From Lonepinella koalarum (GTDB lineage: Bacteria; Pseudomonadota; Gammaproteobacteria; Enterobacterales; Pasteurellaceae): 64,000 bases of DNA. Shown here one piece after another: positions 54,419-63,858 of this stretch; position 1 is the first letter of the stretch; each line of letters begins with the position of its first letter. The stretch spans positions 124,001 to 188,000 of the forward strand of contig NZ_CP170642.1 of assembly GCF_042926695.1 (NCBI RefSeq). The letters are read 5' to 3'. The notes under the pieces were generated by a model, which was not told the origin of the DNA, ran no database searches, and saw only the letters and a list, made by a program, of their open reading frames with translations. The translations under genes and the position numbers were made by a program.

Positions 54419-55000
54419 ATGTCAGTTATTCCTATGGTCGTTGAGCAAAATGCTCGTGGTGAGCGTGCTTACGATATTTACTCACGCTTGTTAAAAGAAC
54501 GTGTTATTTTTTTAAGCGGTGAAGTTGAAGACAATATGGCGAATTTGATTGTTGCGCAATTATTATTTTTAGAATCCGAAAATCCAGATAAAGATATTAA
54601 TATTTATATTAACAGCCCCGGTGGTTCAGTGACAGCGGGTATGGCGATTTATGATACCATGCAATTTATTAAGCCAGATGTGCGAACTCTTTGTATCGGT
54701 CAAGCCTGTTCAATGGGCGCGTTTTTATTAGCGGGGGGAACCGCTGGCAAACGTGCAGCTTTACCCCATGCTCGCGTAATGATTCACCAGCCTTTAGGCG
54801 GTTTCCGTGGTCAAGCGTCAGATATTCAAATTCATGCTCAAGAAATTTTAAAAATTAAGCATACCTTAAATGAACGTTTGGCATTCCATACGGGACAACC
54901 CCTCGAAAAGATTGAGAAAGATACTGATCGTGATAATTTTATGTCCGCCGAAGAAGCGAAAATTTACGGTTTAGTGGATAGCGTTTTAGTGAAACGTTAA
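54419..55000 (+). CDS. clpP: ClpP protease subunit
   Basis: 193 residues. The catalytic Ser in GQACSMGAFLLAGG, His in HARVMIHQPLGGF and Asp in EKDTDRDNFMS form the triad. Forms the ClpXP/ClpAP chamber. It is 24 bp ahead of clpX. TAGAAT at 54381-54386 is a -10 candidate. Confidence 0.98.
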   Translation: MSVIPMVVEQNARGERAYDIYSRLLKERVIFLSGEVEDNMANLIVAQLLFLESENPDKDINIYINSPGGSVTAGMAIYDTMQFIKPDVRTLCIGQACSMGAFLLAGGTAGKRAALPHARVMIHQPLGGFRGQASDIQIHAQEILKIKHTLNERLAFHTGQPLEKIEKDTDRDNFMSAEEAKIYGLVDSVLVKR

Positions 55001-55024
55001 AAATAACAAATTTGGAAAGTAAAC

Positions 55025-56266
55025 ATGGCAAATGAAAAAGATACCTGCTGTTCGTTTTGTGGCAAAGCACAGGATGAAGTAGGCAAATTAATTGCAGGGA
55101 CTTCTGGTTATATTTGTGGTGATTGTATTGAACTTTGCCACAATTTATTGCAGGAAGAAAATACAGGCGTTACAGAACAACCTGAAACGGATAAGAACGC
55201 AGCAACCAAACTACCCACACCACATGAAATTCGAGCAAATCTAGATGATTATGTTATCGGTCAAGATTATGCAAAAAAAGTATTAGCTGTGGCGTTATAT
55301 AATCATTACAAACGCTTGCGTTCCAATCATCAAACCGATGAAGTGGAATTAGCGAAAAGTAATGTATTGTTGATCGGACCAACGGGCAGTGGTAAAACCT
55401 TATTAGCCCAAACCTTGGCAAGAATGTTAAATGTACCGTTTGCCATGGCAGATGCCACCACTTTAACGGAAGCAGGATATGTAGGTGAAGATGTCGAAAA
55501 TGTGATTCAACGCTTATTGCAAAATTGTGATTATGACACGGAAAAAGCCGAACAAGGGATTATTTATATTGATGAGATTGATAAAATTACCCGTAAATCG
55601 GAAAACCCATCTATTACTCGTGATGTCTCTGGTGAAGGTGTACAGCAAGCTTTATTGAAATTGATTGAAGGCACCATCGCATCTGTGCCGCCGCAAGGTG
55701 GACGTAAACATCCACAACAGGATATGTTGAAAGTCGATACATCAAAAATCCTGTTTATTTGTGGTGGTGCATTCTCAGGCTTAGATAAAATTATCCAAAA
55801 ACGTGTTTACGTAGGCAGCGGTATTGGCTTTGGCGCGGAAGTGAAAGGTGAGCAAGATGAATTAAGTCTGTCCGAATTATTCCAACAAATTGAAACCGAA
55901 GATTTGATTAAATTTGGTATGATCCCTGAATTTGTCGGACGTTTACCGGTGGTTGCACCGTTAAGTGAATTAGATGAACAAGCCTTAATTCAAATTTTAA
56001 CCGAACCAAAAAATGCCTTGGTGAAACAATATCAAGCCCTGTTTAATTTAGAAAATGTGAAATTGGAATTTACTCCAGAAGCCTTGACAGCTATGGCAAA
56101 AAAAGCCCTTGCGCGTAAAACAGGGGCAAGGGGGTTACGTTCTATTGTGGAAGGCGTGTTATTAGATACCATGTACGATTTGCCGTCCATGGAGAATTTG
56201 GTCAAAGTCGTGGTAGATGAAAGCGTGATTAATGATAGTACAAAACCAACATTAGAATATAAATAG
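55025..56266 (+). CDS. clpX: ClpX ATPase subunit
   Basis: 413 residues. N-terminal zinc-binding domain (CSFCGKA and CGDCIELC), Walker A GPTGSGKTLLAQT, Walker B IIYIDEIDKI and the ClpP-docking IGF loop (GSGIGFGAEV) are intact. Unfolds tagged substrates for ClpP. It is followed by an uptake-sequence hairpin. Confidence 0.98.
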   Translation: MANEKDTCCSFCGKAQDEVGKLIAGTSGYICGDCIELCHNLLQEENTGVTEQPETDKNAATKLPTPHEIRANLDDYVIGQDYAKKVLAVALYNHYKRLRSNHQTDEVELAKSNVLLIGPTGSGKTLLAQTLARMLNVPFAMADATTLTEAGYVGEDVENVIQRLLQNCDYDTEKAEQGIIYIDEIDKITRKSENPSITRDVSGEGVQQALLKLIEGTIASVPPQGGRKHPQQDMLKVDTSKILFICGGAFSGLDKIIQKRVYVGSGIGFGAEVKGEQDELSLSELFQQIETEDLIKFGMIPEFVGRLPVVAPLSELDEQALIQILTEPKNALVKQYQALFNLENVKLEFTPEALTAMAKKALARKTGARGLRSIVEGVLLDTMYDLPSMENLVKVVVDESVINDSTKPTLEYK

Positions 56267-56280
56267 TGTTTTATCTCCCC

Positions 56281-56309
56281 AAAGTGCGGTTAAATTAACC
56301 GTACTTTTT
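56281..56309. terminator. Terminator of clpX built on an uptake sequence
   Basis: AAAGTGCGGTTAA pairs with TTAACCGTACTTT (one G-U), followed by TTT. One arm is an exact uptake core, the other is one base off. Confidence 0.78.
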
Positions 56310-56320
56310 ACCTATTTCAC

Positions 56321-56349
56321 CTTGAACTTCGCCATGGTTAGCCTTATAT
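56321..56349 (+). promoter_or_regulatory. Heat-shock (sigma-32-like) promoter candidate of lon
   Basis: CTTGAA (56321-56326), a 15-bp spacer and CCTTATAT (56342-56349), resembling CTTGAAA-N14-CCCCATNT with the -10 imperfect. It would give a leader of about 30 nt. Confidence 0.45.
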
Positions 56350-56388
56350 TAGTTCCATGTAACCGAATTTTAAATAAAGAGAAAGAAG

Positions 56389-58809
56389 ATGACAGCAGAA
56401 CAGGATAAACAACGAGAAATTCCCGTCCTCCCATTAAGAGATGTCGTGGTTTTCCCGTATATGGTGATGCCATTATTTGTAGGGCGTGAGAAATCTATTC
56501 GTAGCCTTGAACAAGCTATGGAATCGGGCAAGCAATTATTATTAGTTTCACAAAAACAAGCCGATATTGAAGAACCGAATATCGCAGATTTATTTGATGT
56601 CGGCACTATTGTTAATATCATTCAATTATTGAAATTGCCAGATGGTACTGTCAAAGTGTTAGTAGAGGGGCAGCAACGTGCTAAGATCAATGAAATTACC
56701 GATAAAGGCTATTTCTCTGCCAATATTGAACTGATCAAAACTAGTTATGGTGATGAAAAAGATATGCGCGTGTTGCGTGATATGATTCTGAATGAATTTG
56801 ATCAATTTGTTAAACAAAATAAAAAAATTCAACCTGAAATGCTCAACGCACTCAGTGCTATTGTGGAATTTGATCGTTTTGCAGATACCTTAGCGGCGCA
56901 TTTACCGGTTGCATTACGTCATAAACAAGTTGTCTTAGAACAACCTAATGTGCAAGTTCGTATGGAATATTTGCTCGGAACCATGGAAAGCGAAAGCGAC
57001 TTAATGCAAGTGGAAAAACGTATTCGCACTAAAGTCAAAGAGCAAATGGAGAAAACACAACGCAATTATTATCTTAATGAGCAGATTAAGGCAATTCGTA
57101 AAGAATTAGGCAATGATGATGAAAATCCAGATGAAAGCGAATTAGATCAGCTGGCCAAAAAATTAGATGAAGCGAAATTGCCTAAAGAAGCCAAAGAAAA
57201 AGTGGATGCGGAGTTGAAAAAGCTTAAAATGATGTCTCCAATGTCATCTGAAGCTACTGTGGTGCGGAGCTATATTGACTGGATGTTACAAGTGCCTTGG
57301 CATAAAACCACTAAAGTGAAAAAAGATCTAGCCAAAGCTCAACAAGTCTTAGATGCGGATCATTATGGTTTAGAGCGTGTCAAAGAACGCATTTTAGAAT
57401 ATCTTGCGGTGCAAACTCGATTGAATAAAATCAAGGGACCGATCCTTTGCTTAGTGGGACCACCGGGGGTAGGTAAAACATCCCTTGGTCAATCTATTGC
57501 TAATGCTACAGGGCGTAAATATGTACGTATGGCATTAGGTGGGGTGCGTGATGAAGCGGAAATTCGTGGACATCGTAAAACCTATATTGGTTCATTACCC
57601 GGTAGATTGATCCAAAAAATGGCAAAAGTCGGGGTAAAAAATCCGTTATTCTTGCTTGATGAAATTGATAAAATGGCAATGGATCACCGTGGCGATCCCG
57701 CTTCTGCCTTGTTGGAAGTGCTTGATCCAGAACAGAATACGAAGTTTAATGACCATTACTTAGAAGTGGATTATGATTTATCTGATGTGATGTTTGTAGC
57801 GACTTCCAATTCTATGAATATACCTGCACCGTTGTTGGATCGTATGGAAGTGATTCGTTTATCAGGCTATACCGAAGATGAGAAATTGAATATTGCTACA
57901 GGGCATTTAATCGCCAAGCAAATGGAGCGTAACGGCTTAAAAGCAGGTGAGTTAATCATTGAAGACAGTGCAATTTTAGATATTATTCGTTACTACACAC
58001 GTGAAGCAGGCGTACGTAGTCTTGAGCGTGAAATTTCTAAAATTTGTCGTAAAACTGTGAAGAATCTCTTGTTAAATAAAAAAGCGAAATCTATTACGGT
58101 CAATGCAGCCAATTTACACGATTATCTCGGTGTGAAACGATTTGACTTCGGTTTAGCGGATACCCAAAATCGGGTAGGGGAAGTGACAGGTCTTGCTTGG
58201 ACAGAAGTAGGTGGTGATTTACTGACTATTGAAACCGCTTCAGTAGTGGGTAAAGGTAAATTAACCTTTACGGGGTCTCTTGGTGATGTAATGAAAGAGA
58301 GTATTCAAGCGGCGATGACAGTCGTCCGTTCCCGTGCCGAGAAATTAGGCATTGCCAACGACTTCCATGAAAAACGCGATATCCATATTCACGTGCCAGA
58401 CGGAGCGACTCCGAAAGATGGCCCAAGTGCTGGGATTGCCATGTGTACCGCACTGGTTTCTTGCTTAACGGGTAATCCTGTGCGTGCTGATGTGGCAATG
58501 ACAGGTGAAATTAGCTTACGAGGTAAAGTATTACCCATCGGTGGTTTAAAAGAGAAATTATTAGCGGCTCACCGTGGTGGCATTAAAACGGTGATTATTC
58601 CAAAAGAGAACGTGAAAGATCTGGAAGAAATCCCTGAAAATGCCAAAAATAATTTAACCATTCATGCGGTAGAAAGTATTGATGAAGTATTAACCATTGC
58701 ATTACAAAATCCACCAGAAGGTGTTGAAATCGTTAAACTTTCACCAGTAAATGTGGTGAAAGTGCCACGTACCCGAAAAACCAGCAAGATTGCACCAACG
58801 GTGAACTAA
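56389..58809 (+). CDS. lon: ATP-dependent protease Lon
   Basis: 806 residues. N-terminal LON domain (about 10-200, VLPLRDVVVFPYMVMPLFVGR), AAA+ domain with Walker A GPPGVGKTSLGQ and Walker B FLLDEIDKM, and the protease domain with the Ser of DGPSAGIAMCTAL and the Lys of GGLKEKLLAAHRGG. Degrades misfolded and regulatory proteins. In E. coli hupB follows; it is absent here and ppiD comes next. Confidence 0.98.
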   Translation: MTAEQDKQREIPVLPLRDVVVFPYMVMPLFVGREKSIRSLEQAMESGKQLLLVSQKQADIEEPNIADLFDVGTIVNIIQLLKLPDGTVKVLVEGQQRAKINEITDKGYFSANIELIKTSYGDEKDMRVLRDMILNEFDQFVKQNKKIQPEMLNALSAIVEFDRFADTLAAHLPVALRHKQVVLEQPNVQVRMEYLLGTMESESDLMQVEKRIRTKVKEQMEKTQRNYYLNEQIKAIRKELGNDDENPDESELDQLAKKLDEAKLPKEAKEKVDAELKKLKMMSPMSSEATVVRSYIDWMLQVPWHKTTKVKKDLAKAQQVLDADHYGLERVKERILEYLAVQTRLNKIKGPILCLVGPPGVGKTSLGQSIANATGRKYVRMALGGVRDEAEIRGHRKTYIGSLPGRLIQKMAKVGVKNPLFLLDEIDKMAMDHRGDPASALLEVLDPEQNTKFNDHYLEVDYDLSDVMFVATSNSMNIPAPLLDRMEVIRLSGYTEDEKLNIATGHLIAKQMERNGLKAGELIIEDSAILDIIRYYTREAGVRSLEREISKICRKTVKNLLLNKKAKSITVNAANLHDYLGVKRFDFGLADTQNRVGEVTGLAWTEVGGDLLTIETASVVGKGKLTFTGSLGDVMKESIQAAMTVVRSRAEKLGIANDFHEKRDIHIHVPDGATPKDGPSAGIAMCTALVSCLTGNPVRADVAMTGEISLRGKVLPIGGLKEKLLAAHRGGIKTVIIPKENVKDLEEIPENAKNNLTIHAVESIDEVLTIALQNPPEGVEIVKLSPVNVVKVPRTRKTSKIAPTVN

Positions 58810-58824
58810 TCATTAGCTTGTGAA

Positions 58825-58855
58825 ACCGTGCTTTTTTTAAAGTGCGGTTTTTTTT
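58825..58855 (+). terminator. Terminator of lon built on an uptake sequence
   Basis: ACCGTGCTTT pairs imperfectly with AAAGTGCGGT across four T residues and is followed by eight T. The right arm is an exact uptake core. Confidence 0.75.
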
Positions 58856-58912
58856 CAGCGCGGTTTCGTTTATAATTCATAAGATTTTTGGATAACAATA
58901 GGATTAACGCCC

Positions 58913-60784
58913 ATGTTCATGGAAAAAATGCACAACGCATCAAATAGTGGTGTGGCAAAAGCGATTCTGGCAGTCATCGCCATTTCATTCGTTATTACTG
59001 GTATGTATGGCTATCTTGGTGCAAGTGTGGATACTTCGGCGGTGAAAGTGAATGGCGAAGAAGTTTCTCAGCATCAATTCCAACAACAATATAATGATGA
59101 ATATCAACGTATCAGTAACCAACTGGGGGCAGAATTTGCCGCTGTCGCAGACACGCCAGAATTTAGTCAAGGCTTAAGAAGTACGGTATTGAATCGTTTG
59201 ATTGATCAGCAATTATTAACGCAATATGTGAATGATTTAAATTTAACCGTCAGTGATGAACGTATTAAGCAAGAAATTGTCAGAACACCAATGTTCCAAA
59301 TTGATGGCAAATTTAGTCAAGATGCTTATCAACAAGTATTGCGTAACAACGGTATGAACGCGGATATGTACGCACAATATTTACGTGAAGCACTGCGTTT
59401 AGAGCAATTGCAAAGTGGTTTGATAGAAACCGAGTTTTTAATGCCAAAAACGCAAAATGAATTTGCTCAATTATTCTTCCAACAACGTCAAGTGCGTTTG
59501 GCTCGTTTACCGTTAGCCGATGAGTTAGATAAGCAAGCTGTCACAGAACAAGAAATTGCTGATCATTATAATGCGAATAAATCTGCTTTTATCGTACCGG
59601 AATTAGTCAAAGTGCAATATATTGATTTAACTAAAGCTGTAGCGGAAAAAAATGTGACGGTTACTGATACGGCAATTCAACAATATTATCAAGACAATAA
59701 AGATCAATTTAGCACTAAAGCTCAGCACCATTTAGCCTATATTCAATTACCGAATGAAAAAGAGGCACTGGATGTATATGAAGCCCTACGAAATGGTGCA
59801 GATTTTGCGGAATTAGCCAAAACAAAATCCAGTGATAAATTATCTGCCGAAAAAGGCGGTGATTTAGGTTGGTTAAATAATGGTGATTTACCAAAAGATT
59901 TTGAAGATGCAGCAACTTTAGTCGAAGTGGGTCAATACAGTACACCGATTAAAGTAGATGACAATTATTATATTGTGAAAGTGAACGATCGTAAAGAAGC
60001 TGTCGTGCTACCGTTAGAGCAGGTGAAAGATAAGGTTATCGCTCAAGTTCGTCAAGAATTGCTAAACACCCAATTCTATACGATGGAGAAAAAAGTCGCA
60101 GAAAAAGCCTTTGAAGATCAAACATCATTAGCCTCTGCCGCCGCTGTGGTTGGTGCGGAAATTAAAGAAACCGATTATTTCCCACGCAATGCGTTACCAA
60201 AAGAGTTGAATTTTCCATCAGTGGTTAATGCGATTTTTGATGGTGATGTGTCGCAAGGTAATGTAAATTCTGAACCGATGAATGTCGGTGAACAGCATTC
60301 TATTGTGGTTCGGGTGTTAGATCATAAAGCACAAGGCACAAAAAGTTTAGACGAAGCGAAAGCGGAAATTACAACTTTCTTAAAACGTCAAAAAGCGGAA
60401 AAAGCCGTCTTCGCTCAAGCGGAAAGTCTAGTTAAAGGGTTATCGGAAACAGATACATTACCGGATAATGTAAAATTTGGCACCGAACAAACTTGGCTGT
60501 ATGCCGAAAATAAAGATCCTGCTTTGAATGATGTGATTTTTGCCATGAAAGCAGAAGACGGTAAAAAGGCTTATCAAGCCGCTAAAACTAACAGTGGCGA
60601 TGTGGTGATTGTGGTGTTAGATAAGATTGAAAATGCAAATATTGAAGAAGCAGTTCGTCATCAATTTGATTTACAAGTGGAGCATAACAAAGCCACAGAT
60701 TTGCAAGTGAACTTACTGAAATCCCTACGTGCCAAAGCAAAAATCGAGATTAATGAAGATTTTATGAAACAACAATCGGAATAA
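58913..60784 (+). CDS. ppiD: Periplasmic folding chaperone PpiD
   Basis: 623 residues. One N-terminal membrane helix (about 13-36, AILAVIAISFVITGMYGYLG) anchors a SurA-like chaperone part and a central parvulin domain (about 266-360, KAQHHLAYIQLP, SAEKGGDLGWLNNGDLP). It assists proteins leaving the Sec translocon. The start may instead be the second Met at 58919. Confidence 0.94.
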   Translation: MFMEKMHNASNSGVAKAILAVIAISFVITGMYGYLGASVDTSAVKVNGEEVSQHQFQQQYNDEYQRISNQLGAEFAAVADTPEFSQGLRSTVLNRLIDQQLLTQYVNDLNLTVSDERIKQEIVRTPMFQIDGKFSQDAYQQVLRNNGMNADMYAQYLREALRLEQLQSGLIETEFLMPKTQNEFAQLFFQQRQVRLARLPLADELDKQAVTEQEIADHYNANKSAFIVPELVKVQYIDLTKAVAEKNVTVTDTAIQQYYQDNKDQFSTKAQHHLAYIQLPNEKEALDVYEALRNGADFAELAKTKSSDKLSAEKGGDLGWLNNGDLPKDFEDAATLVEVGQYSTPIKVDDNYYIVKVNDRKEAVVLPLEQVKDKVIAQVRQELLNTQFYTMEKKVAEKAFEDQTSLASAAAVVGAEIKETDYFPRNALPKELNFPSVVNAIFDGDVSQGNVNSEPMNVGEQHSIVVRVLDHKAQGTKSLDEAKAEITTFLKRQKAEKAVFAQAESLVKGLSETDTLPDNVKFGTEQTWLYAENKDPALNDVIFAMKAEDGKKAYQAAKTNSGDVVIVVLDKIENANIEEAVRHQFDLQVEHNKATDLQVNLLKSLRAKAKIEINEDFMKQQSE

Positions 60785-60803
60785 TTATTTTTCAAGTTGT
60801 TTT

Positions 60804-60845
60804 AAGCCTATTACATCATTATGAATGCAATAGGCTTTTATTTTG
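60804..60845 (+). terminator. Terminator of ppiD
   Basis: AAGCCTATT (60804-60812) pairs with AATAGGCTT (60829-60837), followed by TTATTTT. Confidence 0.8.
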
Positions 60846-60885
60846 CTAATTTTGCCAAAATTAGCTAGTTTTTGATCGCAATTTA

Positions 60886-60894
60886 TGGTATAAA
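60886..60894 (+). promoter_or_regulatory. Extended -10 promoter of rpsB-tsf
   Basis: TGGTATAAA is an extended -10 about 155 bp ahead of rpsB. The -35 (TAGTTT at 60866) is weak. Confidence 0.5.
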
Positions 60895-60983
60895 TTGCAC
60901 CGCTCTTTTTGCCCTTGTTATCAAGGAAACAAAATAGCATTATTTTTTATTAACAATACACACACATATTATATAGGTAAATC

Positions 60984-61029
60984 GGGGTGCCAAACGGTCG
61001 GTTTGCTGAATATGTGGAGGCTCAACCCC
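60984..61029 (+). promoter_or_regulatory. rpsB leader structure (S2 autoregulation)
   Basis: GGGGT (60984-60988) closes with ACCCC (61025-61029). Inside are GCCAAACGGTCGGTTTGC, a small stem, and a GGAGG-containing strand. This matches the conserved 5' element of gammaproteobacterial rpsB that binds S2. It ends 18 nt before the start codon. Confidence 0.7.
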
Positions 61030-61047
61030 AATTAAAAGGAAAATATT

Positions 61048-61779
61048 ATGGCACAAGTTTCAATGCGTGAAATGATTAACGCAGGCGTACATTTCGGTCA
61101 CCAAACTCGTTACTGGAATCCAAAAATGAAACCATTCATTTTCGGTGCTCGTAACGGCGTTCATATCGTAAATCTTGAAAAAACCCTTCCGTTATTCAAT
61201 GAAGCATTAGCTGAATTAACTCGCATCGCAAGCAACAACGGCAAAATCTTATTCGTTGGTACCAAACGTGCAGCAAGCGAAGCAGTTCAAGCCGCAGCAT
61301 TAGACTGTCAACAATATTACGTTAATCACCGCTGGTTAGGTGGTATGTTGACTAACTGGAAAACCGTTCGTCAATCAATTAAACGTTTAAAAGATTTCGA
61401 AACTCAATCTCAAGATGGTACATTTGATAAATTAACCAAAAAAGAAGCATTAGATCGTACTCGTGAAATGCAAAAATTGGAATTAAGTCTTGGCGGTATC
61501 AAAGATATGGCGGGTCTCCCAGATGCGGTTTTCGTTATTGGTGCAGACTATGAACATATTGCGGTTAAAGAAGCGAACAACTTAGGTATTCCAGTATTTG
61601 CTGTAGTAGATACTAACGCAACGCCAGACGGCGTTGATTTCATCATTCCGGGTAATGATGATGCCACTCGTGCGATTCAATTATATTTAACTGCGGCTGC
61701 AGCTGCGATTAAAGAAGGTCGTCAAGCTGAAATCACAGTGGAAGAAAAATTCGCTGAAGAAGAAGCGGTTGCAGAGTAA
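61048..61779 (+). CDS. rpsB: 30S ribosomal protein S2
   Basis: 243 residues. VSMREMINAGVHFGHQTRYWNPKM and HRWLGGMLTNWKTVRQSI are typical. It sits on the back of the 30S near S1. First gene of rpsB-tsf, with a conserved leader. Strong use of preferred codons. Confidence 0.98.
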   Translation: MAQVSMREMINAGVHFGHQTRYWNPKMKPFIFGARNGVHIVNLEKTLPLFNEALAELTRIASNNGKILFVGTKRAASEAVQAAALDCQQYYVNHRWLGGMLTNWKTVRQSIKRLKDFETQSQDGTFDKLTKKEALDRTREMQKLELSLGGIKDMAGLPDAVFVIGADYEHIAVKEANNLGIPVFAVVDTNATPDGVDFIIPGNDDATRAIQLYLTAAAAAIKEGRQAEITVEEKFAEEEAVAE

Positions 61780-61931
61780 TTTGCATAAATAAGGTGTAAG
61801 CCCCTTATAAAACAGTAACTAAAACAGGGGGCAAATGTTCCCTGTTTTAACAAATTCCCAAAAGTGCGGTGTTTTTTGAACTATTTTTGAACATCGTCTT
61901 TCCATTCAAGAATATTTAGAGGACAATAGAA

Positions 61932-62786
61932 ATGGCTGAAATTACAGCATCATTAGTAAAAGAACTTCGTGATCGTACTGGTGCAGGTATGATGGAATGT
62001 AAAAAAGCATTAGTTGAAGCGAACGGTGACATCGAATTAGCGATCGACAATATGCGTAAATCTGGTCAAGCAAAAGCGGCTAAGAAAGCAGGTCGTATTG
62101 CAGCAGAAGGCGTTATTCTTGCTCGTATCGGTGCAGGTTTTGGTGTATTAGTTGAAATGAACTGTGAAACTGACTTCGTCGCAAAAGATGCTGGTTTCCT
62201 AGGTTTAGCCAATGAAGTGGCTGACTATGCTGTAGCTAACAAAGGTATTTCAATCGAAGATTTAGCTAAACACTTCGAAGAAAAACGTGCTGCATTAGTA
62301 GCAAAAATCGGTGAAAACATGACGGTTCGCCGTGTTCAATTCTTAGAAGGCACAGAAATCGGTTCATACTTACACGGTGCGAAAATCGGTGTATTAGTTG
62401 CAGGTCAAAACGCTAATGAAGAATTATTGAAAAAAGTGGCAATGCACGTAGCGGCAAGCCGTCCTGACTTCGTTAATCCTGAAGATGTACCTGCGGCAGT
62501 GGTTGCTCACGAACGTGAAATTCAAGTAGATATCGCTATGCAATCTGGTAAACCACGTGAAATCGCAGAAAAAATGGTTGAAGGTCGTATGAAAAAATTC
62601 ACTGGCGAAGTATCATTAACAGGTCAACCGTTTGTTATGGATCCATCACAATCAGTGGGCGATTTCTTAAAAGCCGCTGGTGCGACAGTGACTAACTTCA
62701 TTCGTTTAGAAGTGGGTGAAGGTATTGAGAAAAAAGAAGAAGATTTTGCGGCTGAAGTGGCTAAAATCACTGGCGGAAACGCTTAA
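61932..62786 (+). CDS. tsf: Elongation factor Ts
   Basis: 284 residues. The N-terminal TRTGAGMMECKKAL-type stretch LRDRTGAGMMECKKALVEA and the core NCETDFVAKDAGF contact EF-Tu and exchange its GDP. The 152-bp gap from rpsB contains an uptake core (61862) and, around 61795-61850, a CCCTGTTTT / AAAACAGGGGG type hairpin that could attenuate tsf. Confidence 0.98.
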   Translation: MAEITASLVKELRDRTGAGMMECKKALVEANGDIELAIDNMRKSGQAKAAKKAGRIAAEGVILARIGAGFGVLVEMNCETDFVAKDAGFLGLANEVADYAVANKGISIEDLAKHFEEKRAALVAKIGENMTVRRVQFLEGTEIGSYLHGAKIGVLVAGQNANEELLKKVAMHVAASRPDFVNPEDVPAAVVAHEREIQVDIAMQSGKPREIAEKMVEGRMKKFTGEVSLTGQPFVMDPSQSVGDFLKAAGATVTNFIRLEVGEGIEKKEEDFAAEVAKITGGNA

Positions 62787-62818
62787 TTTGATCGATTAAG
62801 TTAGCTGATTTTTATCAT

Positions 62819-62872
62819 CTGTATTTCAAGTTCTAGATTTTTTATTTTAGTTTCTTGGAATACAGATTTTTT
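62819..62872 (+). terminator. Terminator of tsf
   Basis: CTGTATTTCAAG (62819-62830) pairs with CTTGGAATACAG (62854-62865), with one mismatch, and is followed by ATTTTTTAT. Confidence 0.78.
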
Positions 62873-62935
62873 ATCAATCCGAGCCGTAAAACACTGTCTT
62901 TCAGGGTAGTATTTTACGGCTCGGATTGATAAAAA
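62868..62935. repeat. 24-bp perfect inverted repeat between tsf and pyrH
   Basis: 62868-62891 and 62912-62935 are exact reverse complements (arms contain ATCAATCCGAGCCGTAAAA). The stem continues by a few pairs after one mismatch, leaving a loop of about 12 nt. It follows directly on the tsf terminator. Confidence 0.85.
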
Positions 62936-63073
62936 TATATTCTTTTTTAAATGAAACATCCATAACTGCTGATTCCAACGAATTTCAAATAGATCTGCTA
63001 TGCCTATTTCCTGATAAGCAATGTTGCTTTATAATAGCAAGCATTTTATGTGGAGATCTTAAGGGATAGAAAA

Positions 63074-63790
63074 ATGAGCAAGCCAATTTATAAACGTATT
63101 TTACTTAAATTAAGTGGTGAAGCATTACAAGGTGATGAAGGCTTTGGTATTGATCCTTCTATTTTAGATAGAATGGCAATTGAAATCAAAGAGTTAGTCG
63201 AAATGGGCGTCGAAGTGGGGGTCGTGTTAGGTGGTGGTAACTTATTTCGCGGGGCAAAGCTTGCTAAAGCTGGTATGAACCGTGTCGTCGGCGACCATAT
63301 GGGTATGTTGGCAACTGTGATGAACGGCTTGGCAATGCGTGATGCGTTACACCGTGCTGATGTTAATGCGAAATTGATGTCGGCTTTCCAACTTAATGGT
63401 ATTTGCGATACTTATAACTGGTCTGAAGCGATCAAAATGTTACGTGAAAAACGTGTAGTGATTTTCTCTGCAGGCACAGGTAGTCCATTTTTTACCACCG
63501 ATTCCGCCGCTTGTTTACGTGGTATTGAAATTGAAGCTGATGTGGTATTGAAAGCCACTAAAGTAGATGGTGTGTATGACAGCGATCCTGCGAAAAATCC
63601 AAATGCCAAATTATTCCAAAAACTCACTTTTGCACAAGTGATTGAGAAAGAATTACAAGTAATGGATTTAGCCGCCTTTACTCTTGCTCGTGACCATGGT
63701 ATTCCAATTCGGGTATTTAATATGGGGAAATCAGGAGCATTACGTCAAGTGATTTTAGGTGAAAGTGAAGGGACCACAATCTCTGGTTAA
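63074..63790 (+). CDS. pyrH: UMP kinase
   Basis: 238 residues from the ATG at 63074 (MSKPIYKRILLKLSGEALQG); an in-frame upstream start at 63050 adds eight residues with no family support. Phosphorylates UMP; amino-acid-kinase fold. VVLGGGNLFRG and the KATKVDGVYDSDP motif are intact. It is in the conserved order rpsB-tsf-pyrH-frr. The gap before it (62787-63073) holds the two hairpins and otherwise no gene. Confidence 0.97.
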   Translation: MSKPIYKRILLKLSGEALQGDEGFGIDPSILDRMAIEIKELVEMGVEVGVVLGGGNLFRGAKLAKAGMNRVVGDHMGMLATVMNGLAMRDALHRADVNAKLMSAFQLNGICDTYNWSEAIKMLREKRVVIFSAGTGSPFFTTDSAACLRGIEIEADVVLKATKVDGVYDSDPAKNPNAKLFQKLTFAQVIEKELQVMDLAAFTLARDHGIPIRVFNMGKSGALRQVILGESEGTTISG

Positions 63791-63858
63791 GTTATTTTAG
63801 ATTAAGTATCATATTATTTATAAGTGCGGTAAAATTTTATTAAATTAAAGGAAAAACA

